From Ruminiclostridium josui JCM 17888 (GTDB lineage Bacteria > Bacillota > Clostridia > Acetivibrionales > DSM-1351): a stretch of DNA of 64,000 nucleotides. The number at the start of each line of letters is the position of its first letter. Position 1 is the stretch's first letter. A program made the position numbers and the translations under genes. Below, in pieces: positions 31,084 to 39,671 of the stretch. The stretch covers positions 2,352,001 to 2,416,000 of the forward strand of contig NZ_JAGE01000001.1 of the NCBI RefSeq assembly GCF_000526495.1. Direction: 5' to 3'. Below the pieces are notes generated by a model, which saw only the letters and a list, made by a program, of their open reading frames with translations, did not search any database and was not told the origin of the DNA.

Positions 31084-31563
31084 TTATTTGGTCTCTTGTT
31101 TACAGAAATCCCGAAATTTTTGGATCAAATCGGGATTTAACGACAGAAATTTGTTAAACATATTTAAAGTTGATAAGGTTCCGGCAGAAATATTGTGTTC
31201 CACCAATTCTGTTTCAACTAGTAAATCTTCATCAGCGCCTAGATTTTTTAGAAAGCTTTCTATAATATTATGCCTTTCCAACAAAAACTTGCCAAGTTCA
31301 CGTCCATTGTCAGTCAAAAGAATAATCCCATACTTTTTATATTGTAGCAATCCAAGCTTGCTTAGCTTTTGAACCATTTTAGTTGCAGAGGGAGCTGCTA
31401 CGTTAAGAAGTTCAGAAATGGTATTAATTCTCACATAACCCTCTGTCAGGCTATTTCTGTATATCATTTCAAGATAATCTTCCATTGAAGAGGTGAGGAG
31501 ATTTTTATTTTGCATTAAAAGCTGATATCCTCTAACAGTGTGAAATTTCGATGTTTCTTCCAT
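31084..31563 (-). CDS. DtxR/MntR-family metal-dependent transcriptional regulator
   Basis: This cytoplasmic repressor-type protein of 159 residues has an N-terminal winged helix (SMEDYLEMIYRN, then INTISELLNVAAPSATKMVQKL) and a second half with His/Glu residues (ERHNIIESFL, VETELVEHNIS) placed like the metal ligands and dimerisation helix of MntR/DtxR. Family members bind DNA when loaded with Mn(II) or Fe(II) and control metal uptake. Its neighbour, an NRAMP transporter remnant with two DtxR-like boxes, supports a Mn or Fe role. ATG 31563 is chosen because GGAAGGAAG lies just upstream; ATG 31584 would add seven residues but leaves that site inside the gene. With its likely target destroyed, it may still regulate genes elsewhere. 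Confidence 0.85.
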   Translation of the reverse strand: MEETSKFHTVRGYQLLMQNKNLLTSSMEDYLEMIYRNSLTEGYVRINTISELLNVAAPSATKMVQKLSKLGLLQYKKYGIILLTDNGRELGKFLLERHNIIESFLKNLGADEDLLVETELVEHNISAGTLSTLNMFNKFLSLNPDLIQKFRDFCKQETK

Positions 31564-31782
31564 TAATGACACTTCCTTCCGCATAACCGCCTAAAAAGTC
31601 CACATAGACATTTATATTCAATATATAAAAATTTATAACATAAAATTCCGTGGAAAGTGCATGAACTATAGGTGCCGAGCACAAACCAACCATTTATTAT
31701 ATTGTTTTTGATGTCATAATATAATAAAATTAGGATGGTAAAAAATAAAGGGTATTGTTATGTATAAATGTGGAGGTTAATA

Positions 31783-32973
31783 ATGCTTTTAATATATAAC
31801 GGCAAAATAGTAACAATGTCAGATATAGATTATGAAAATGGATACGTGCTAATTGATAAAGATAAAATAATGGCGGTAGGGCAGGATTTATCAGAGGTTA
31901 AAGAAAAACTGACTCCTGATACAAAAAAGATAGATGCAAAGGGAGGCTTTGTATTACCTGGCTTCATAGATGCCCACAGTCATATTGGAATGTGGGAGGA
32001 TGCAGTTGGCTTTGAAGGCGATGACGGAAACGAGTCTACTGATCCGGTAACGCCTCAATTAAGGGCAATAGACGCTGTCTATCACGCAGACAGGTCTTTT
32101 GTGGAAGCCTATGAAAGTGGCGTAACAACTGTTGTTACTGGCCCTGGCAGTGCCAATGTAATAGGAGGGCAGTTTGCTGCTCTGAAAACCTGCGGACGAT
32201 GTGTAGATGAAATGGTTATAAAGCATCCTTTAGCAATGAAGGTGGCATTCGGAGAAAATCCTAAAACAGTGTATAACGAAAAACATCAAACACCTATGAC
32301 CAGAATGGCTACTGCTGCTATACTACGAGAGAACTTGTTTAAGGCAAAAGAATATAAGGAACTTTGGGAAAACTATAAAAAAGACCCTGAAGAATATGAT
32401 AAGCCTGAGTTTGACTTCAAAATGGAAGCATTGCTTCAGGTATTAAACAGGCAGATACCTTTGAAAGCTCATGCACATAGAGCCGATGACATAATAACTG
32501 CTATTAGGATAGCTAAAGAATTTGATGTAGATATTACACTTGACCACTGTACAGAAGGATACCTTATAAAAGACATTCTAGCAGAAGCAGGACTTCCTGT
32601 AATTATTGGACCTATGCTTACCGATAGGTCAAAAATAGAATTGAGAAATCAAAACCTGAAAACACCGGGGATTCTTTCAAAAGCAGGAGTAAAGGTTGCA
32701 ATTATGACCGATCACCCTTGTGTGCCGGAACACCATTTATGCTTATGTGCTGCAATTGCTGCCCGTGAAGGCATGGATGAAAAAGAAGCCTTAAAGGCAA
32801 TAACAATTAACGCTGCTGAAATAACAGGTATCAGTGACCGAGTAGGTTCTATAGAAAAAGGAAAAGATGCCGACATCGTTATATTTAACGGAAATCCGTT
32901 GGAATTGAAAACCACCGTACAGAAGACTATAATAAACGGTGTTGTAGTTTACGAGAGGGAACAGGATGAATAA
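31783..32973 (+). CDS. Metal-dependent amidohydrolase (imidazolonepropionase-like)
   Basis: A cytoplasmic hydrolase of 396 residues in the amidohydrolase superfamily. Visible metal-site motifs are GFIDAHSHIG near residue 65 (HxH), KAHAHRADD and LDHCTEG (later His ligands) and MTDHP (catalytic Asp). A C-terminal beta-sandwich strand, GKDADIVIFNGNPLE, is typical. Substrates in this group are cyclic amides or ureas; which one applies here cannot be read from sequence. Start ATG 31783 follows TGGAGG at 31771-31776. Its last 8 bases overlap tsaE, so it heads the tsaE-tsaB-rimI transcript. The association looks positional rather than metabolic. Confidence 0.85.
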   Translation: MLLIYNGKIVTMSDIDYENGYVLIDKDKIMAVGQDLSEVKEKLTPDTKKIDAKGGFVLPGFIDAHSHIGMWEDAVGFEGDDGNESTDPVTPQLRAIDAVYHADRSFVEAYESGVTTVVTGPGSANVIGGQFAALKTCGRCVDEMVIKHPLAMKVAFGENPKTVYNEKHQTPMTRMATAAILRENLFKAKEYKELWENYKKDPEEYDKPEFDFKMEALLQVLNRQIPLKAHAHRADDIITAIRIAKEFDVDITLDHCTEGYLIKDILAEAGLPVIIGPMLTDRSKIELRNQNLKTPGILSKAGVKVAIMTDHPCVPEHHLCLCAAIAAREGMDEKEALKAITINAAEITGISDRVGSIEKGKDADIVIFNGNPLELKTTVQKTIINGVVVYEREQDE

Positions 32974-33418
32974 AATAGAAACACATTCATTTGAAGAAAC
33001 AGTTGAAGCAGGACTAAAGCTCGGTAATATTCTAAAGCCCGGCGATGTTATATGGCTGTCAGGAGACTTGGGAACAGGGAAAACCGCTTTGACTAACGGT
33101 ATAGCAAAAGCCTTGGGAATAGACGACTATATAACTAGCCCTACATTCAATCTGGTAAATGAATATGAAGGAAGACTGCCGTTATATCACTTTGATGTAT
33201 ACAGGATTGCTGACCCGGATGAGATGTTTGATATCGGTTTTGACGAATATTTAAATAATGGCGGTGTGACGGTAATTGAGTGGGGAGAGCAGATATCAGA
33301 AATTCTTCCGTCAGATATAATACGTGTTACTATTGAGAAAAATCTCCAAAAGGGATTGGATGTAAGAGAAATAACAATAGAATTTATCGGCAGTCGGTAT
33401 TCCGACTACAGGATTTAA
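32966..33418 (+). CDS. tsaE: tRNA t6A biosynthesis ATPase TsaE
   Basis: A 150-residue P-loop protein, the usual TsaE size. The Walker A motif GDLGTGKT is near residue 34, and SPTFNLVNEYEG and YHFDVYRI, the family hallmarks, follow. TsaE binds ATP and works with TsaB and TsaD in adding threonylcarbamoyl to A37 of ANN-decoding tRNAs. The start overlaps the amidohydrolase end by 8 bases, and tsaB follows after 12 bases, indicating a translationally coupled operon. tsaD itself lies about 15 kb downstream. Confidence 0.96.
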   Translation: MNKIETHSFEETVEAGLKLGNILKPGDVIWLSGDLGTGKTALTNGIAKALGIDDYITSPTFNLVNEYEGRLPLYHFDVYRIADPDEMFDIGFDEYLNNGGVTVIEWGEQISEILPSDIIRVTIEKNLQKGLDVREITIEFIGSRYSDYRI

Positions 33419-33430
33419 GCGGAGGCTAAT

Positions 33431-34144
33431 ATGAGAATACTTGCTGTGGACACTTCAACAAATGTTGCGTCAGCTGCAATATTAGAAGATGATGTAATAA
33501 TAGGAGAATATAACTGCAACAGGGGAAAAACACATTCACAAAGGCTTATGCCTATGGTACAGCACCTTATGGAGACAGCAGGACTGACTGTGAATGATAT
33601 TGACGCCTTTTCCGCATCAATAGGGCCGGGTTCATTTACAGGCCTTAGAATTGGTGTTACAACAATAAAAGCAATGGCATTTGCAGCAGAAAAGCCTGTA
33701 ATAAGCGTACACACCCTTGATGCACTAGCATATAATATCCCATTTGAAAAAAATCTTATTTGTCCCATGATAGATGCACGTAACAATCAGGTGTTTACCG
33801 CCATATATAAATTTATAGGGGATAAATTTGAAAGGCTTACCGACTACATGGGAATACCCGTTAAGGAATTGGCTGAAATATTAAGTAAGATGGAAGGAGA
33901 AACGGTCTTTCTGGGAGATGCCTGCAATATGCACAGGGATTTCTTTGTGAGTGAACTAGGCAATAGAGTAAAGATTGCACCTCCTGGCATAGCGCTGGCA
34001 AAAGCATCATCAGTAGCCATATTAGCGGGGAAAGCCTATAGGGAAGGAAAACTGGAAAGCTGCTATGATATGGTACCTTTTTATTTGAGAAAATCCCAAG
34101 CTGAAAGAGAAAGAGAGAATCAAAAGGTAAAATCAGATGATTAA
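33431..34144 (+). CDS. tsaB: tRNA t6A biosynthesis protein TsaB
   Basis: A 237-residue ASKHA-fold protein: MRILAVDTSTNVAS at the N terminus, then IGPGSFTGLRIGV, the TsaB signature. It lacks the metal-binding histidines of TsaD and acts as its scaffold partner in the threonylcarbamoyl transferase complex. The start follows GCGGAGG. The last 8 bases overlap rimI, as in the common tsaE-tsaB-rimI operon of Firmicutes. Confidence 0.96.
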   Translation: MRILAVDTSTNVASAAILEDDVIIGEYNCNRGKTHSQRLMPMVQHLMETAGLTVNDIDAFSASIGPGSFTGLRIGVTTIKAMAFAAEKPVISVHTLDALAYNIPFEKNLICPMIDARNNQVFTAIYKFIGDKFERLTDYMGIPVKELAEILSKMEGETVFLGDACNMHRDFFVSELGNRVKIAPPGIALAKASSVAILAGKAYREGKLESCYDMVPFYLRKSQAERERENQKVKSDD

Positions 34145-34589
34145 TAAATTTGAAATAAAGGAAATGACAGCTGACCATATAGATGGTGTGATGATTGTAG
34201 AAAATCTCAGTTTTAAAATACCCTGGTCAAGACAGGCCTTTGTGGATGAGATAACTACTAATGATATGGCCATATATTTTGTAGCGTTATGTAATGGGCA
34301 GGTTATTGGCTATGGAGGAATGTGGAAAATATTTGATGAGGGACACATAACCAATATCGCCGTACACCCTGAATTTCGCCGCTATGGGGCAGCCTCTTGT
34401 ATAATAGAGAAAATAATTGAAACATCTGAGAGAAAAGGGATAAAAAGCCTTACCCTTGAAGTTCGGAAAGGCAATGTTGCAGCTCAAAATCTGTACTGCA
34501 AATATGGTTTTAAATCGGAGGGCATTCGCAAAGGGTATTATTCTGATACCGGAGAGGATGCACTGATAATGTGGAAACATGGTATCTAA
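34137..34589 (+). CDS. rimI: Ribosomal protein S18 N-alpha-acetyltransferase RimI-like (GNAT)
   Basis: A 150-residue GNAT acetyltransferase. The acetyl-CoA-binding loop region reads ITNIAVHPEFRRYGAA, followed by LEVRKGNVAAQNLYCKYGF and EDALIMWK, all standard for RimI. The family acetylates the N terminus of ribosomal protein S18 in enterobacteria; in Firmicutes the substrate is less certain. It overlaps tsaB by 8 bases and closes the t6A operon. Confidence 0.93.
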   Translation: MINKFEIKEMTADHIDGVMIVENLSFKIPWSRQAFVDEITTNDMAIYFVALCNGQVIGYGGMWKIFDEGHITNIAVHPEFRRYGAASCIIEKIIETSERKGIKSLTLEVRKGNVAAQNLYCKYGFKSEGIRKGYYSDTGEDALIMWKHGI

Positions 34590-34631
34590 AAATATCAGCT
34601 TCAAACATAAAATGTAAAGCGGAGGTTAAAC

Positions 34632-37034
34632 ATGTCAAAGCTAAAAGAGCTTTCATATCAAGAACTTGACAATAGATGTAAATTGGAATCATTACCATTT
34701 AAGAATACATCACAGTTAGAAACCTATGAAGGAATAATAGGTCAGGAAAGAGCTTCCAAGGCTATGGAATTTGGTCTCAAAATGAAAATGAGAGGCTACA
34801 ACATATATATGTCGGGGCCTACGGGAACCGGAAAAACGAGTTTTGCTAAACAAATATTGAATGAAATTGCTGCAAATCAGAAGACACCTGATGATTGGTG
34901 CTATATATATAATTTCAGTCAGCCCAATCAACCGTTGGCTATAAACCTTCCTGCCGGAACAGGAAAGCAGTTTCAGCAAGACATGGATGAATTTACAAAA
35001 ATAATAAAACAGGAAATAGTTAATGCATTTGACAATGACCAGTACGAAAAAGAAAAATCAGAAATAATGGATGAGTACGAGGATAAAAAAGAAGAGCTTC
35101 TTGATAAACTGAGCAAAGATGCTGAAGAACATGGATTTAAGGTAAACACAGGAAGTTCTGGAATATATTTCTTGCCTATAGTAGAAGGAAGAACCATCAG
35201 TGAAGAAGAATTCAGCAATTTGGATGAGGAAACAAAAGATGAAATAACCCAAAAAACAAATATACTTCAACAGGAAACTCTGGATATAATAAGAAAGCTA
35301 AAAAACAACGATAAAGAAACAGAGAAGAAGGTGTCAGAATGGGAAAATAAAATTGCTTTACTGGCACTAGGCGTGCATATAGATGATTTAAAGGAAAAAT
35401 ACAAAGAATTTGAAGTAATACAAAAATACCTTGAAGAAGTACAAAAAGACATTCTTGACAATCTGGAAGACTTTAAAGATGAAGAAGTTTCTGAAGAACA
35501 GCAGCAGCTGGTCATTCCTTGGATGCAAAAACCGGAAACATCCGTTGCAAAATATAAGGTAAATGTATTGGTTGATAATAGCAACTTAAAAGGAGCTCCG
35601 GTAATTCTGGATTCCAATCCAACGTATTCAAATCTCATTGGAAAAATAGAATATGAGAATGAATTTGGCTCTATATCAACGGATTATACAAAGATAAAAC
35701 CCGGATTATTTCATATTGCAAACGGAGGATATTTAATATTACAAGCGAAGGATGTTCTTGGTAACCCACAGGCATATGAAGCTATAAACAGAGTACTGAA
35801 AACAAAGAAAATAATAATTGAGAATATGAAGGATCAAACAGGTGTAGTGGCTGTTACTGCAATCAAGCCTCAGCCTATACCTGTAGATATCAAAGTAATA
35901 TTGGTGGGAAGTACTGCGATATATGAGCTGCTTTATGAGTATGAGGAGGATTTTAGAAAGTTATTTAAGGTTAAAGTAGACTTTGATGAGGAAATGGAGA
36001 GAAATGATGAAAACATATTAAAGTTGGCTAAATTTATTAGCGGCTTCTGCAGGAAAGAGAATACTCTTCATTTTGATAAATCAGGAGTAGCCAAGGTAGT
36101 TGAATATGCTTCATGGCTGGTAGAGGATAAAAACAAACTGTCTACAAGGTTTAATGAAATAGTTGAAATACTTTGTGAATCATGTATGTGGGCAGAGGAC
36201 GATGGTGCAAAGCTTGTAAAAGCAAAGCATGTCCAAAAGGCTATTTCTGAAAAAGCTTACAGATGTAACCGCTTGGATAAAAAGCTTTTGGAAATGCTCA
36301 ATGAGGGCACAATAATGGTAGATACCGAAGGCAGCGAAATTGGCCAGATTAACGGACTTACAGTAATGGATATGGGAGACTACTCCTTTGGAAAGCCTTC
36401 CAGAATAACAGCATCCACTTACATTGGAGAAAGCGGAATAGTCAATGTTGAAAGAGAAGTTGATTTAAGCGGAACTTCTCACAGCAAAGGCGTTCTCATA
36501 TTAAGCGGATATATAGGTCAAAAATATGCCCAAGAGTTTCCTCTTTCCCTTACTGCAAGCCTTTGCTTTGAGCAAATGTATGGAGGTGTAGACGGAGACA
36601 GTGCATCAAGTGCTGAGTTGTACGCAATATTATCCAGTTTGGCGGAAGTGCCTATTAAGCAATCAATAGCTGTAACTGGCTCTGTTAATCAAAAAGGTGA
36701 AATACAACCTGTAGGCGGTGTAGCATATAAAATAGAAGGATTTTTTGAACTATGTAAACTCAGAGGCTTGACAGGTGAGCAGGGAGTAATTATACCCTGC
36801 CAGAATGTAAAAAATCTTGTTTTAAAGGACGAAGTAATAGATGCAGTAAAGAAAAAACTGTTTCATATATACCCTGTTGAGACAATTGATCAGGGAATTG
36901 AAATATTAACCGGCAAAAAAGCAGGTGAAAAAGGGAAGAATGGAGAATATAAAGCTGGTACCATAAATTACCTAGTAAGTAAAAAGCTGAGAAGATTTGC
37001 TGCTATAGTATCATCAGAAAAAATAAAGAGATAA
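34632..37034 (+). CDS. Lon-family ATP-dependent protease (AAA+ and S16 protease domains)
   Basis: An 800-residue cytoplasmic protease. The AAA+ module has Walker A (GPTGTGKTS) near residue 65 and is interrupted by a long acidic coiled-coil insertion (about residues 135-280, rich in Glu and Lys). The C-terminal Lon-type catalytic domain shows the Ser-Lys dyad, S657 in DGDSAS and K700 in GGVAYKIEGF. It lacks the N-terminal substrate domain of LonA and differs from the sporulation LonB encoded at 45911, so the window carries two unlike Lon proteases. AGCGGAGG precedes ATG 34632. The gene lies 42 bases after rimI and may be read from the same transcript. Substrates are unknown. Confidence 0.9.
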   Translation: MSKLKELSYQELDNRCKLESLPFKNTSQLETYEGIIGQERASKAMEFGLKMKMRGYNIYMSGPTGTGKTSFAKQILNEIAANQKTPDDWCYIYNFSQPNQPLAINLPAGTGKQFQQDMDEFTKIIKQEIVNAFDNDQYEKEKSEIMDEYEDKKEELLDKLSKDAEEHGFKVNTGSSGIYFLPIVEGRTISEEEFSNLDEETKDEITQKTNILQQETLDIIRKLKNNDKETEKKVSEWENKIALLALGVHIDDLKEKYKEFEVIQKYLEEVQKDILDNLEDFKDEEVSEEQQQLVIPWMQKPETSVAKYKVNVLVDNSNLKGAPVILDSNPTYSNLIGKIEYENEFGSISTDYTKIKPGLFHIANGGYLILQAKDVLGNPQAYEAINRVLKTKKIIIENMKDQTGVVAVTAIKPQPIPVDIKVILVGSTAIYELLYEYEEDFRKLFKVKVDFDEEMERNDENILKLAKFISGFCRKENTLHFDKSGVAKVVEYASWLVEDKNKLSTRFNEIVEILCESCMWAEDDGAKLVKAKHVQKAISEKAYRCNRLDKKLLEMLNEGTIMVDTEGSEIGQINGLTVMDMGDYSFGKPSRITASTYIGESGIVNVEREVDLSGTSHSKGVLILSGYIGQKYAQEFPLSLTASLCFEQMYGGVDGDSASSAELYAILSSLAEVPIKQSIAVTGSVNQKGEIQPVGGVAYKIEGFFELCKLRGLTGEQGVIIPCQNVKNLVLKDEVIDAVKKKLFHIYPVETIDQGIEILTGKKAGEKGKNGEYKAGTINYLVSKKLRRFAAIVSSEKIKR

Positions 37035-37143
37035 ATAATAGTTCAGACATATTTTATTTATTTACGTAACTATTGTATTAGCTCTTTTAGGGAAATATAA
37101 ATAAGAACCTTTAAGATGATATTCAAAGGGGGTGAATCGACTC

Positions 37144-37698
37144 TTGGCACTTACGGATGCAGAACTGGTGTCTCAGTGCGTGAATGGTGATAGCAGTGCG
37201 TTTGAGGAAATAGTTACTAGATACAAGAAGCTGGTCTACAGCGTTGTATATAAGATGATATCGGACAAAGAAGAGGTACATGACGTATGTCAGGAGGTTT
37301 TTATAAGGCTATACCGTTCTCTTGATAAATACAATCCAGAGTATAAAATGTCTACATGGATTGTAAAAATCACCTCAAATTTATGTTTGGATACTCTCAG
37401 AAAGAAAAAACAGGACACTGTTGCACTGGACGATGCAATCGGAGTTTCAAGTGAGATTGATACACCTGAAGAAGCAGTAATAAAGCACCAAAGATCTCAA
37501 TTGATAAAAAAGGCTATAGATGAATTGCCTGAAAAGTATAAAATATTAATAATACTCTTTCATAACAGAGGAATGTCATATGAAGAAATGACAAAGATAT
37601 TAGACGAACCCATGTCAATTGTAAAAAATCGCCTTTACAGAGCTAGGCTAATGTTAAAGGAAAAGCTTGAAAGTGCAAGAAAGGAGGAGGTATTATGA
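37144..37698 (+). CDS. ECF-type RNA polymerase sigma factor (SigW-like)
   Basis: About 184 residues with sigma region 2 (FEEIVTRYKKLVYSVVYKMI, then VHDVCQEVFIRLYRSL) and region 4 (DELPEKYKILIILFHNRGMSYEEMTKIL as two segments), separated by a short linker, so an extracytoplasmic-function sigma factor. It would direct RNA polymerase to stress promoters. TTG 37144 is preferred because GGGGTG lies 9 bases before it; GTG 37132 overlaps that site. The gene overlaps the following anti-sigma gene by 4 bases, the usual coupling for such pairs. Autoregulation is likely but not visible. Confidence 0.92.
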   Translation: MALTDAELVSQCVNGDSSAFEEIVTRYKKLVYSVVYKMISDKEEVHDVCQEVFIRLYRSLDKYNPEYKMSTWIVKITSNLCLDTLRKKKQDTVALDDAIGVSSEIDTPEEAVIKHQRSQLIKKAIDELPEKYKILIILFHNRGMSYEEMTKILDEPMSIVKNRLYRARLMLKEKLESARKEEVL

Positions 37699-38261
37699 AC
37701 TGTAACGAATCACAAAACTATATAATGAGATATTTTGACAAAGACTTAAATGATATTGAGCAGGCAAAGCTAAAACAACACCTCAAAAATTGTGAGCAGT
37801 GTTCTGAAGAATTTTCTAATATGCAGCAGATATTTACAGAAATTGAACAGGATACAGAGTTTCCGGAACCTCCTGAAGACTTTGAACTTCAAGTTATGAA
37901 CAGGATTGAGAAAGAAGCTTATATGTACCAAAAGCAAAAAGATGATAATGTTTTTGTGTACAATATATTATTAGTAGCAGTTTCCCTGATATTTGTAATT
38001 GTTTTTGGAAGTATATTATGGGAAGCATTAAACAAGCCTATTGGATTAATACAGCAGACTCACCTTGCTTTTGAGACGGTTAAGGACTTTTTATCAGCAA
38101 CCGTAAGTATGATTAAGGGCTTAACCATAGCTGTTGTTGGTGTTACCGCTTCAATTTACAAAACCTACTATTATGCATATTTGATACTGGGTATTTTACT
38201 ACTGGTAACACAAGGACTATTTATCCGAATGGTAAAAGCGGGTAATGGAGGAGCTCGATGA
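37695..38261 (+). CDS. Anti-sigma factor with zinc-finger domain, membrane anchored
   Basis: 188 residues. The N-terminal HLKNCEQC stretch (HxxxCxxC) is the zinc-binding anti-sigma motif that holds an ECF sigma factor in an inactive complex. Two hydrophobic stretches follow, about residues 90-112 (VYNILLVAVSLIFVIVFG) and about 160-182, placing the C terminus at the membrane. Overlap with the sigma gene upstream (4 bases) and with the next gene (4 bases) shows one operon. Release of the sigma factor probably involves regulated proteolysis or a change in the membrane partner; this is inferred from the family. Confidence 0.9.
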   Translation: MNCNESQNYIMRYFDKDLNDIEQAKLKQHLKNCEQCSEEFSNMQQIFTEIEQDTEFPEPPEDFELQVMNRIEKEAYMYQKQKDDNVFVYNILLVAVSLIFVIVFGSILWEALNKPIGLIQQTHLAFETVKDFLSATVSMIKGLTIAVVGVTASIYKTYYYAYLILGILLLVTQGLFIRMVKAGNGGAR

Positions 38262-39163
38262 ACAGAAAGATTAAGGCAATTTTGGTATCACTATTGTTCA
38301 TACTATTTATACCCTGTATAGCATCAGCATCGCAGTTTGACTTTTCAAATAAAATGGTATTTTTTGAAGATAAGGTAATAACACAGGATAACAAGGGAAA
38401 TGTTACGGTGGTTATAGGAGATGCTGATATCAAGACCAGTATAAACGGTAGTGTAATTGTTGTCTTGGGGAAAGCTTCTATAAACGGCATAATTGGCGGA
38501 GATGTTGTTTCGATTTTTGGTGATGTTTATATTAAGGATAGATCTTTAATACAGGGAAACGTTGTATCCATGGGAAAACTAAAAAGTGATAATGATGTAG
38601 TAATAAACGGAACTAAAGTTGATATAAACGTTGATATTATATCATTATTTAAATCCCACGGAATAATTATAAATGGCCTTATTATACTGGCTTTACTAAC
38701 ACTTGTCGCGGGACTTATACTGATAAGTATATTCTCAGGAAGATACCGGGTTATGTCCTATAAAATGAGGCAAGGAATATCCAGACGTATAATAATGGGT
38801 GGTTTGATAGTTATAGGATTTACAATTATCGTAATATTTCTTTTATTTTTGATAGTAGCTCCTATAATTTATATATTGCTCCTTATGTTTGCTGATATAG
38901 TTGCCAGTATTTTTGTAGGGACATTTATTTTTAAAGAAAATTATGATAGGACAACAATATACCTTCAGTTTTTAGTAGGGGAAATACTTGTAAGTATACT
39001 TAAAATAGTTCCTTTAATACTAATACCAAGCGGCTCCTATACAGCTATGCTAATATATGGAATCTGTTTTATAATACTGCAATTTTCGATGGCGTTTTTT
39101 GGAATAGGTACTATTATTGATACCGGTTTCGGAAAGGAATCAATTTCTGCAAATAAAAAATGA
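38258..39163 (+). CDS. Bactofilin-like membrane protein, third gene of the sigma operon
   Basis: 301 residues. A signal peptide (MNRKIKAILVSLLFILFIP, cleavage near SASA) is followed by a repetitive beta-strand region with a period of 15-20 residues (GNVTVVIGDADI, GSVIVVLGKASI, GDVVSIFGDVYI, GNVVSMGKL), as in polymer-forming bactofilin-type helices. Four or more hydrophobic segments fill the C-terminal half. The beta region would be outside the membrane. Its coupling to the sigma/anti-sigma pair suggests an envelope-stress sensor or effector, but no specific function is known to me. Confidence 0.75.
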   Translation: MNRKIKAILVSLLFILFIPCIASASQFDFSNKMVFFEDKVITQDNKGNVTVVIGDADIKTSINGSVIVVLGKASINGIIGGDVVSIFGDVYIKDRSLIQGNVVSMGKLKSDNDVVINGTKVDINVDIISLFKSHGIIINGLIILALLTLVAGLILISIFSGRYRVMSYKMRQGISRRIIMGGLIVIGFTIIVIFLLFLIVAPIIYILLLMFADIVASIFVGTFIFKENYDRTTIYLQFLVGEILVSILKIVPLILIPSGSYTAMLIYGICFIILQFSMAFFGIGTIIDTGFGKESISANKK

Positions 39164-39222
39164 CATATTTGATTTTATGGGTTGTTTTTTGTATAATAGA
39201 TGATATATTGGCGAGTTTATAA

Positions 39223-39501
<279 letters not shown>

Positions 39502-39543
39502 AGATAAACCATAAATTTTAAATTTATTTGATATTGATTACGG

Positions 39544-39577
39544 GCTGTGGCTTAGAATATTAAGGTCACAGCTTTTT
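39544..39577 (+). terminator. Terminator after the HPr-like gene
   Basis: GCTGTGGCTTA pairs with TAAGGTCACAGC (39544-39554 with 39561-39572, one bulge), followed by TTTTT. Confidence 0.88.
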
Positions 39578-39584
39578 GTCCTAT

Positions 39585-39628
39585 ATGCCGCTTCTGCAAC
39601 CGCTCAAAAAGCGTGATACAGGCGGCAT
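39585..39628. other. Structured 44-nt element between the HPr terminator and uvrC
   Basis: Nested pairing: ATGCCGC/GCGGCAT (39585-39591 with 39622-39628), CTG/CAG (39594-39596 with 39619-39621) and CGCT/AGCG (39601-39604 with 39610-39613). No T tract follows. It is G/C-rich compared with its surroundings. Function unknown. Confidence 0.4.
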
Positions 39629-39671
39629 TGTGATTATTAATACAAAACAAACATAGTAAGAGGTGAGATAA

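Noticed and set aside
30998-31372. Plus-strand ORF of 124 codons opposite the DtxR/MntR-type gene
   Set aside because: It is the antisense of a well-supported regulator, crosses its terminator hairpin and has low-complexity translation.
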